Of a DNA stretch of 64,000 nt, positions 8,469-17,484 are shown one piece after another. Numbering within the stretch: the stretch's first letter is position 1; every line of letters starts with the position of its first letter. The position numbers and the translations under genes were made by a program. The notes beneath the pieces are model-generated. The model searched no databases. It saw only the letters and a list, made by a program, of their open reading frames with translations, and had not been told where the DNA came from. The stretch comes from CAIWHR01 sp963726775 (GTDB taxonomy: Bacteria > Pseudomonadota > Gammaproteobacteria > Burkholderiales > Casimicrobiaceae), in the NCBI GenBank assembly GCA_963726775.1, contig CAVSDL010000008.1:124001-188000 (forward strand). The letters are read 5' to 3'.

Positions 8469-9830
8469 ATGAGACCAACGACCCTCCGTTCCGATCAACG
8501 TCGCGCGCGCCTCGCCGGCTCGCTCGTCGCGGTGGCCCTGGCGCTTTTCGCCGCGGCAGCCGTCGCGCAGACAGCGGCCCCGGTCCCGCTGCCCTATCAC
8601 GCCGCCGACAAGAGCATGGGCGTGGTCAATTGCGCGAACAGCCTGTGCCATGGCTCGGTGCAGCCGATCAGGGATTCGAACGTGCTGCAGACCGAATATG
8701 TGACGTGGTCGCGGGTCGACAAGCACGCACGCGCTTACAAAGTGCTCTTCAACGACCAGTCGCAGCGCATCGCCCGCAACCTGGGTCTTGCCAAACCGCC
8801 GCACGAGGAAGCGGTATGCCTCAACTGCCATGCGCACAATGTCCCTGCGGCGCAGCGCGGCGAGCGCTTCAAGTTCGACGACGGCGTGTCCTGCGAGGCC
8901 TGCCACGGTCCGGCGGGCCGCTGGCTCGCGGGCCATGCGCAGGACGGCGCCACGCACGCGGACAACCTTAAGGCCGGCCTCTATCCGACCGACGATACGG
9001 TGCACCGGGCACAGCTGTGCCTGTCATGCCACTTCGGCAATGCCGACCGCTTCGTCACCCACCGGATCATGGGCGCGGGGCACCCGCGGATGAGCTTCGA
9101 GCTCGACACGTTCACGACCGTCGAGCCCGCGCACTTCAAGCCCGATTCCGATTGGGAGAAGCGTAAGCGGATGTGGGACGGCGTCAAGGTATGGGCGATC
9201 GGGCAGGCGCTCGTCGTCTCCGAGATGATGGACGTGCTGGCCGATCCTAAGCGCGGGCGCGACGGGTTGTTCCCCGAACTCGTGCTGTTCGACTGCCACG
9301 CCTGCCATCACCCGATGAGCGACAGGCGCTGGGCGCCGCGCATCGCCGGCCTGGGACCCGGCACGGTGCGGCTCAACGACTCGAGCATGCTCATGGTGAG
9401 GCAGATCGCGCGCGTCGTGGATCCCGCGCTCGGCGAGCGCATTGCCGCGACGATGACGAAGCTCCAGCAGACGGTGACCGGCGGCGGCGACGCGATCGGG
9501 CAGGCGAATGCATTGAAGGCCGACATGGCGACGCTGATCGCCGTTCTCGACAAACGCACGATCGGCGAGGCCGACATGCGCGCGATCCTCGCCGGTCTCG
9601 TCAATGACGGGCTGGCTGGCCAGTACCGCGACTACGCCGGAGCCGAGCAGGCGACCATGGCGATCGGCAGCGTCGCCAATTTCATGTTCCAGCGCGGCGT
9701 GCTCAAATCGGCGCGGGATGTCAACGGCGGACTCGCCGCGCTGCAGGCGGCCGTCGCCGATGACGAGCGCTACAGCCCCGGACGGTTTCAGGCGGCGTTG
9801 AGGAATTTCCGCGGAACCGTGGGGCTGTAG
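8469..9830 (+). CDS. five-haem cytochrome c554-like protein
   Basis: ATG 8469 is preceded by a GAGG ribosome-binding site at 8459-8462 and gives a classic signal peptide (LAGSLVAVALALFAAAAVAQ). The mature part carries an unusual CX4CH motif, CANSLCH (residue 55), and four CxxCH motifs: CLNCH (117), CEACH (142), CLSCH (184) and CHACH (276). The layout matches the cytochrome c554 family, soluble periplasmic electron carriers. The C-terminal 150 residues lack haem motifs and look helical. It is the last cytochrome in the operon and probably shuttles electrons between the ten-haem protein and an inner-membrane or periplasmic partner; that direction is inferred. Confidence 0.85.
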   Translation: MRPTTLRSDQRRARLAGSLVAVALALFAAAAVAQTAAPVPLPYHAADKSMGVVNCANSLCHGSVQPIRDSNVLQTEYVTWSRVDKHARAYKVLFNDQSQRIARNLGLAKPPHEEAVCLNCHAHNVPAAQRGERFKFDDGVSCEACHGPAGRWLAGHAQDGATHADNLKAGLYPTDDTVHRAQLCLSCHFGNADRFVTHRIMGAGHPRMSFELDTFTTVEPAHFKPDSDWEKRKRMWDGVKVWAIGQALVVSEMMDVLADPKRGRDGLFPELVLFDCHACHHPMSDRRWAPRIAGLGPGTVRLNDSSMLMVRQIARVVDPALGERIAATMTKLQQTVTGGGDAIGQANALKADMATLIAVLDKRTIGEADMRAILAGLVNDGLAGQYRDYAGAEQATMAIGSVANFMFQRGVLKSARDVNGGLAALQAAVADDERYSPGRFQAALRNFRGTVGL

Positions 9831-9893
9831 GCGTCGCCGCTGTTCGGATCCGGACAACTCCTCGCCTCCGACTCGGGATGACACGTCCAGATC

Positions 9894-12308
9894 ATGCCTG
9901 AATCGTTCAAGATCGCCATCGTCGGTTCCGGTCCGTCCGGCCTCTCGGCCGCGGCGCACGCGGCCGAACTCGGCATCGCCCATGTGCTGCTGGAGTCGGA
10001 AAAGCAACCCGCCGACACGATCTACAAGTACCAGAAGGGCAAGTACGTGATGGCGGAGCCGTCGATCCTGCCGCTGCGCAGCCCGATGTCGTTCGCCGCC
10101 GGCACGCGCGAGAAGGTCCTTGGGGCATGGGACGCCGAACTGGCGAAGTACAAGGTAAACCTGCGGAAGGGCGCCGGGGTCACCGCCATTGCCGGGCAGA
10201 AGGGTGCCTTCGCCCTCACGCTCGCGGGGGGCGACACGGTTGCCGCCGAGCACGTGATCCTCGCGATCGGATTGCAGGGCAATCTGCGCAAGCTCGGTGC
10301 GCCGGGCGAAGACCTGCCCATCGTCCAGTACCAGCTCGACGACCCGAAGGAGTACGAGGACGAGACGATCATCGTCGTCGGCGCCGGCGACGCCGCGATC
10401 GAGAATGCGCTGGCGCTGGCGGAACAGAACCGCGTGATACTGATCAACCGCAACGAGGAATTCGCCCGCTGCAAGGAAGGCAACCTGAGCCTGGTCCTCG
10501 CGGCGATCAAGGATGGCAAGCTCGAATGCCGGTACCAGGCGTCGGCGGCGAACGTGGAGATGGTCACGACCGACGGCTGTCCCGCGCGATTCAATGCCAG
10601 GACGCCCGAGGGCGCCGAGACCATCGGCTGCCACCGCGTCATCGCGCGCCTGGGGGCGATCCCGCCACGCAAGCTGGTCGAGTCGTTCGGCGTCAAGTTC
10701 CCCAATGCGGACCCGGCGGCGGTGCCGCAGCTTTCCGATACCTACGAATCGAACGTGCCCGGCCTCTACATCATCGGCGCGTTGGGCGGCTATCCGCTGA
10801 TCAAGCAGGCGATGAACCAGGGCTTTGAGGCCGTCGAATACATTCGTGGCAACCGCGTCGAGCCGGCGGACGAATCGCTGCTCAAGGCGAAGTTCGCGCA
10901 TTACGTGCGGGCAAGGACGGTCGGCGAAGGGCTTTCGCTGCTGCAGAGGAATGTGCCGCTGCTGGCCGGCATCACAACGCTGCAGTTGCGCGAGTTCCTG
11001 ATCGACAGCGACATTCGCACGCCGAAACCGGGCGAGATCGTCTTCAATCGCCTTGACTACACGAACACATTCTACTCGATCGTCGAAGGCGAGGTCGGCG
11101 TCGAGCTCAACGGCGGAACGCCCGATGCGCGCTGGATCGTGCTCCGCTCCGGCGATTTCTTCGGTGAGCTATCGCTGATCTCCGGGCGCCGCCGCGCGGC
11201 GACGGTGAAGGCGGGACAGGACTGCGTGCTGGTCGAGACGCCGCGGCGCTCGATGCTGAAGCTGATCGCATCGGTCGACAGTGTGCGGCGCACGATCGAC
11301 GCCACATTCCTGAAGCGAGCGATCCGCGCGTACCTGTCGCAGGAGTTGCCCGAGGCGGACCTCGATGCGCTTGCCGAAGGCGCGCAGATCAGGGCCGTCG
11401 CCGCCGGCGATACGCTGTTCGCCGAGGGTGCTGCAGCCGACGGACTCTATCTGATACGCCGTGGATCAGTGACGGTGTCGCGCCGGATCGGCGGCCGCGA
11501 TGTCGTGCTGTCGTACGTCGCGGCCGGCAACTATGTCGGCGAGATGGCGCTCCTGTCCGACGCCCCGCGGATGGGAACCGTGAAGGCTGCGGTGGCGACC
11601 GAGGCGATCGTCCTCGACGGCGCGCGGTTCAAGGACGTCGTGGCGCGGCATCCGAAGCTGCGCGAGTCGATGGAGAGCCGTTTTCTCGACCGCATCCGCG
11701 CCAATGTGCAGATGGAATCGCAGGGCGAGTCGGGCAACGTCATCAGCTACCTGCTGCAGCAGGGCATCGGCGAGGCCACCGACGTCCTGCTGATCGACGA
11801 GAGCCTGTGCATACGCTGCGATAATTGCGAAAGGGCGTGCGCCGACACGCACGAAGGCACGTCGCGGCTCAATCGCGAGGCCGGCCCGACCTACGCGCAG
11901 CTCCACGTGCCGACGTCGTGCCGCCATTGCGAGCACCCCCACTGCATGAAGGACTGCCCGCCGGACGCGATCCACCGGGCGCCGAACGGCGAAGTGTTCA
12001 TCATGGACACCTGCATCGGCTGCGGCAATTGCGAGCGCAATTGTCCCTATGGCGTCATCCAGATGGCCCCGCTGGATCCGCGGCGCCGCGCGCCGAGCCT
12101 GTGGTCGTGGCTGCTATGGGGAACGGGCGCCGAGCCCGGCCGCGAGGAAAAGGTCTACGACAAGTCGATGGTCAAGAAGGCCGTCAAGTGCGACATGTGC
12201 AAGGGCCAGGCCGGCGGCGCCGCCTGCGTGCGCGCCTGTCCCACGGGAGCCGCGCTCCGCGTGTCGCCGGAGAAATTCCTCGATTACGCGAGCGGGGTCG
12301 AAGTCTGA
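9894..12308 (+). CDS. FAD/NAD(P) reductase - two cNMP-binding domains - 4x[4Fe-4S] fusion
   Basis: This is one 804-residue polypeptide with three modules. Residues 1-320 are a thioredoxin-reductase-like flavoprotein with an FAD motif GSGPSGLSAAA (residue 11) and an NAD(P) motif GAGDAAIENA (about 163). No CxxC redox pair of true thioredoxin reductase is seen. Residues 365-480 and 490-590 are two cyclic-nucleotide-binding domains (SGDFFGELSLISGRRRAATV; GNYVGEMALLSDAP). Residues 639-785 hold four cysteine clusters of the DmsB/HybA ferredoxin type: CIRCDNCERAC, CRHCEHPHCMKDC, CIGCGNCERNC and CDMCKG...CVRAC. No signal peptide is present, so it is cytoplasmic. It probably moves electrons between NAD(P)H, flavin and Fe-S partners under nucleotide control, perhaps linked to the cytochromes upstream. 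Confidence 0.85.
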   Translation: MPESFKIAIVGSGPSGLSAAAHAAELGIAHVLLESEKQPADTIYKYQKGKYVMAEPSILPLRSPMSFAAGTREKVLGAWDAELAKYKVNLRKGAGVTAIAGQKGAFALTLAGGDTVAAEHVILAIGLQGNLRKLGAPGEDLPIVQYQLDDPKEYEDETIIVVGAGDAAIENALALAEQNRVILINRNEEFARCKEGNLSLVLAAIKDGKLECRYQASAANVEMVTTDGCPARFNARTPEGAETIGCHRVIARLGAIPPRKLVESFGVKFPNADPAAVPQLSDTYESNVPGLYIIGALGGYPLIKQAMNQGFEAVEYIRGNRVEPADESLLKAKFAHYVRARTVGEGLSLLQRNVPLLAGITTLQLREFLIDSDIRTPKPGEIVFNRLDYTNTFYSIVEGEVGVELNGGTPDARWIVLRSGDFFGELSLISGRRRAATVKAGQDCVLVETPRRSMLKLIASVDSVRRTIDATFLKRAIRAYLSQELPEADLDALAEGAQIRAVAAGDTLFAEGAAADGLYLIRRGSVTVSRRIGGRDVVLSYVAAGNYVGEMALLSDAPRMGTVKAAVATEAIVLDGARFKDVVARHPKLRESMESRFLDRIRANVQMESQGESGNVISYLLQQGIGEATDVLLIDESLCIRCDNCERACADTHEGTSRLNREAGPTYAQLHVPTSCRHCEHPHCMKDCPPDAIHRAPNGEVFIMDTCIGCGNCERNCPYGVIQMAPLDPRRRAPSLWSWLLWGTGAEPGREEKVYDKSMVKKAVKCDMCKGQAGGAACVRACPTGAALRVSPEKFLDYASGVEV

Positions 12309-12373
12309 TCGCTGTCGGCGTGAACACGCGCTTGCTATGATGTCGACCCGCGTTCCCGTCTGAAGGCCCCCCG

Positions 12374-14666
<2,293 letters not shown>

Positions 14667-14816
14667 GCGGCGCGATAGCGGGGTGGTCGCGTAGGGATTC
14701 GGAAGCTCGCCCACGCGCGTGGGCGGCGCCGTGCATCTCACCTCGGCCGGATGAACGGCAACGTCAGGCGCCCCACGGACGGCGCGCGAGATCTGTTCGT
14801 AGTGGAGAGGACCTCT

Positions 14817-15263
14817 TTACCCCGGAATCTCGGGTTCGACGAGGTTCGCAAGTTGTGCCAGCGATTCTTGCCAGCCCAGATAGCACATCTCGATCGGAAT
14901 GACTTCAGGCAACCCTTCTTGCACGACATCCAAGGTCGTCCCGCACGACACTTGCTTCAGATTCACAATCGTCTGCATTTCTCCGGGCAGGTTCGGATCG
15001 TCGAACTTGTCTGTATAACGAATTCTCTCGAATGGCACCAGTTCGCGATACTCGCCGCCAAAGGAATGACCGCGGCCTGTCGTGAAATTCGAGAACGACA
15101 TTTTATAGGTTCCGCCGACTCTGGCGTCCATGTGGTGAACCCTGCAGGTGAAGCCGTAAGGCGGGAGCCACTTTGCCATTGCGTCAGCGTCCAAGAACGC
15201 TCGATAGACGCGTTCTGGATTCGCACGGAGCACGCGGTGAAGACGGATGGTGCCTGTGGGCAT
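14817..15263 (-). CDS. SRPBCC/AHSA1-family protein
   Basis: A 148-residue protein of the START-like SRPBCC superfamily, close to the AHSA1 (Hsp90 ATPase activator homologue) group. It opens with TIRLHRVLRANPERVYRAFLDADAMAKWLPP, here cited in parts: RANPERVYRAF and MAKWLPPYGF are the family hallmarks, and VGGTYKMSF and YLGWQESLAQLANLVE close the fold. These proteins form a hydrophobic cavity for lipids or small ligands; the ligand is unknown here. It lies just beyond the attC-like site on the same strand, so it may be a former gene-cassette gene. Confidence 0.75.
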   Translation of the reverse strand: MPTGTIRLHRVLRANPERVYRAFLDADAMAKWLPPYGFTCRVHHMDARVGGTYKMSFSNFTTGRGHSFGGEYRELVPFERIRYTDKFDDPNLPGEMQTIVNLKQVSCGTTLDVVQEGLPEVIPIEMCYLGWQESLAQLANLVEPEIPG

Positions 15264-15346
15264 GATTAGTTCGCCTTTCGATTGTCCGTTCGGTGGGCGT
15301 TCGGTTTGAGACCTACCACGGGAAATGATGATGGATGGAAAGTGAC

Positions 15347-15429
15347 GCCTAACAAATCAAGTTAATCGGCGACCGATTTCGGACACGCAGTGCCACAGGC
15401 GAGGCGTCTGGTTGAACGACGGATTAGGC
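15347..15429 (-). repeat. attC-like (59-base element) integron recombination site
   Basis: Read on the minus strand, the site opens with GCCTAATC, whose TAA is the HNH stop codon, and ends with a perfect GTTAGGC core. Inside are CGTTCAACCAGACGCC near the left end and GATTAACTTGATTTG near the right end. These resemble the L boxes of classical attC sites such as that of aadA. Size (83 bp), core sites and position directly after a gene all fit a cassette end. The left core has T instead of C at its last base. No integrase gene is in the window. Confidence 0.6.
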
Positions 15430-15753
15430 GCTTGCGCCGTATTTCGGCGGGTACGCAAGAGCCATCCTGGCTACTTCGGCGACAGAATCCACGGCTATTC
15501 CACGCCTCTTGCAGTAGTTTGATTCCAACCAGTCGGCAAGGTCCTTTTGGCCTTTGCTTGCATTGCACGCGATGCAACATCTAGCTATGTTTTCGCGGCT
15601 TACGATTCGTGCGTCGTTAACGATGTGCTCCCAAGATGGCTTGGACTTTCTTGTCTGATTCGTAGACACAAACTGGATGCCGCAATAAATGCAGTGCCGA
15701 TCCCTCTCAATTACCTCTCGTTCCAGCCAACTCGGAATGTTCCATCTATTCAC
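15424..15753 (-). CDS. HNH endonuclease family protein
   Basis: A 109-residue protein with the zinc-knuckle HNH layout: CIYCG near residue 21, the catalytic-type WEHIVND at about 41 (His-Ile-Val-Asn-Asp) and ARCCIACNASKGQKDL at about 57-72. The start is a GTG overlapping the stop of the upstream ribbon-helix-helix gene, so translation is probably coupled. The stop codon TAA lies inside the first core of the attC-like site, as in integron cassettes. It could be a free-standing nuclease, a cassette cargo gene or a defence or toxin component; the sequence does not decide. Base composition is less GC-rich than its surroundings. Confidence 0.75.
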   Translation of the reverse strand: MNRWNIPSWLEREVIERDRHCIYCGIQFVSTNQTRKSKPSWEHIVNDARIVSRENIARCCIACNASKGQKDLADWLESNYCKRRGIAVDSVAEVARMALAYPPKYGASA

Positions 15754-15928
15754 AACTGACGATCTCGCTACTCTTGTCCCCAGCGCCTAAGGTGAGCGTC
15801 AAATCCGCGTTGCGCTGCTTCAACTCAGCCGCCGTCTGCGTCAGCATTTCCTTCTGTACCGCGCGCTCAATGAATTTCGATAGATCGCCTTTTTTCATGC
15901 CGTGCTCCCGAGGTACGCGTATGTCCAC
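15746..15928 (-). CDS. short ribbon-helix-helix antitoxin-like protein
   Basis: 60 residues from a GTG start; an in-frame stop 18 bases upstream rules out a longer version. The middle, KKGDLSKFIERAVQKEML, followed by TAAELKQRNADL, matches the second helix and tail of ribbon-helix-helix antitoxins. The first helix appears shortened (VDIRVPREHGM) and the usual C-terminal tail is replaced by LTLGAGDKSSEIVSCE. It ends overlapping the HNH gene start. It may be a decayed antitoxin or a minimal regulator of the HNH gene. Confidence 0.5.
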   Translation of the reverse strand: MDIRVPREHGMKKGDLSKFIERAVQKEMLTQTAAELKQRNADLTLTLGAGDKSSEIVSCE

Positions 15929-16059
15929 CGAATTCCGCCGGCATCACGAGTCCACCCAACAGAGAGCCATCCTCAAGTAATCGGCGGTCCGAATTTGCCG
16001 GAGCAGGTCAACGCGGCCACAAGCGCAAGATATTTCACCACCCGCCTCACACACAGAAA

Positions 16060-16134
16060 TCAGGACACTCCCCCAGGCCTGTTCGCATTTGCCACTGCCT
16101 TACGTTCGTCCCACTCGAAACGAAGCGTGCTCAT
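16060..16134 (-). pseudogene. BrnT toxin remnant (first 24 residues)
   Basis: The peptide MSTLRFEWDERKAVANANR, followed by a short GGVS tail and a stop, matches the N-terminus of BrnT-family toxins (FEWDxxKAxxNxxKHGVSF). The rest of the toxin is absent. The ATG at 16134 lies 8 bases from a perfect palindrome, so the original promoter region seems preserved while the body was deleted. Confidence 0.6.
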
Positions 16135-16142
16135 ACCGAGAC

Positions 16143-16164
16143 TATAACTACATATATAGTTATA
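16143..16164. promoter_or_regulatory. 22-bp perfect palindrome, probable operator
   Basis: TATAACTA - CATATA - TAGTTATA: two perfect 8-bp arms around a 6-bp centre. It is strikingly AT-rich in GC-rich DNA and lies immediately upstream of the BrnT remnant, the expected place for the autoregulatory BrnA operator of a brnTA system. No intact brnA is present. Confidence 0.55.
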
Positions 16165-16189
16165 ACGCGATGAACTCCGTCGTTGGCGG

Positions 16190-17455
16190 CTATTGAAGCC
16201 CGTTTGTGCCCGACCGCATCTGCTGCAGATACCAGCGGATGAACGCGTCGACGTTGTACTCCTTGCGCTGCGACAGCGGTCCCGGCTCGTAGCCGATCGA
16301 ATCGACACCCTTCTGCTGCCACTTGCAGATTTCCCAGTCCTGCTCGTTGGTGAGATGCCAGAACGGCAGCAGGCGCTCGAGCTGGTAGTCCTGGCCTTCC
16401 CGCGCGTCCTGGTGCACCAGCCAGTAGCTGCGCATCCTTGTTGCGCGCAGTCCGGCCGGCAGCATGCGGGTGACGACCGCGTGGTCGCAGTTCGCGTGCA
16501 GCCAGAAATTCGGCAGGCTGCGCATCCGCAGAACGCCGACGTCGGCGTCGCGGTAATCGCCCATCAGCGGGGCGACGCGCTGCCCGTCCATCGATTCGGT
16601 ATCGAAGTCCTCGGCCAGCGCAGTGCGATTGGAGGTGTACCACTCGTCGCGATCGGGATCCGGAAATGTGTGGAGCCCGCCCTTCGGATGCGCGGCGGCG
16701 TCACCCGGTACCGCCCACTTCGATTGTACACGCGCCAGCGCGGCGGCGATCTTCGCGCGGGTTGCCTCGGAAGCGTGCTCCTCTTCATAGATGTCGAAGT
16801 TGGACTTCACGTACTGCGGATGGCGGGCCGCACAGTGATAACACTCGCGGTTGTTCTCCCACACGAGTTTCCAGTTGGCGTCGACATCGTAGTCGGCAAC
16901 GTGCGCGATCCGCGCGCGGTCGAATCCCTGCGGCGCGCCCGCCATCGTGAAACGTTCGCGCAGGCCGTCGAACGCGGGCGGCGTCGCGGCCAGCGAGACG
17001 TAGATCAGGCCGGAACAGACTTCCGCGTGCAGCGGCCGCAGGCCCAGCTTCGACTTGTCGACGCCGTCGTGCATGCCTTGGCAGGCGATGAGTTCGCCCT
17101 GCCGCGAGTAGGTCCAGCTGTGATACGGGCAGACGAGCGCGCGGACGTGACCGGACTCCGTGCGACAGAGCTGCGTGCCGCGGTGCCGGCACACGTTGTG
17201 GAACGCCCGCACGGCGCCGCCGTCGTCGCGTATAACGAGCACGGGCGTTGCATCGACATCGAAGGTCAGGAAATCGCCGGGATTCGGAATCTCGAACGCG
17301 AACCCGGCAAACAGCCATCCGCCCCGCCAGATCTGCGCAAGCTCGGCGGCATAGAGCGCATCGGTGACATAGAACGAGCGCGGCATGCCTTGGCCTTCGC
17401 GGCGCGTGTCGAGCAGGGCCGCGAGCTCCGGGTCAAGTGGATGCAAACTGGACAT
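16190..17455 (-). CDS. Rieske non-haem iron oxygenase, GbcA-like alpha subunit
   Basis: 421 residues. The Rieske [2Fe-2S] ligands are CRHRGTQLC (about residue 88) and CPYHSWTY (about 108). The catalytic iron site shows NRECYHCAARHP (about 210), the form found in glycine betaine, stachydrine and carnitine oxygenases. The reaction would be O2-dependent removal of an N-methyl group (as formaldehyde) from a quaternary amine, using electrons from a separate reductase, which is not in the window. The ATG at 17455 is chosen because it matches the family N-terminus; longer in-frame starts overlap the upstream gene. It lies 29 bases after the FAD/GcvT dehydrogenase on the same strand and is probably co-transcribed. 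Exact substrate unknown. Confidence 0.8.
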   Translation of the reverse strand: MSSLHPLDPELAALLDTRREGQGMPRSFYVTDALYAAELAQIWRGGWLFAGFAFEIPNPGDFLTFDVDATPVLVIRDDGGAVRAFHNVCRHRGTQLCRTESGHVRALVCPYHSWTYSRQGELIACQGMHDGVDKSKLGLRPLHAEVCSGLIYVSLAATPPAFDGLRERFTMAGAPQGFDRARIAHVADYDVDANWKLVWENNRECYHCAARHPQYVKSNFDIYEEEHASEATRAKIAAALARVQSKWAVPGDAAAHPKGGLHTFPDPDRDEWYTSNRTALAEDFDTESMDGQRVAPLMGDYRDADVGVLRMRSLPNFWLHANCDHAVVTRMLPAGLRATRMRSYWLVHQDAREGQDYQLERLLPFWHLTNEQDWEICKWQQKGVDSIGYEPGPLSQRKEYNVDAFIRWYLQQMRSGTNGLQ

Positions 17456-17484
17456 CGTCGGGTCCTGGAATCGTGCAGTGGCGA

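Noticed and set aside
9866..9879. CTCGGGATGACACG, half of the GTCATTCC-type repeat
   Set aside because: Only one end is present and no partner arm lies nearby; too short to call an element.
14709..14724. GCCCACGCGCGTGGGC palindrome after maeB
   Set aside because: No T-run follows and such palindromes arise easily in GC-rich DNA; not called as a terminator.
15973..16041. 22-codon minus-strand frame with a lipobox-like LVAALTC
   Set aside because: Very short, GTG start, and lying in decayed DNA; no family recognised.
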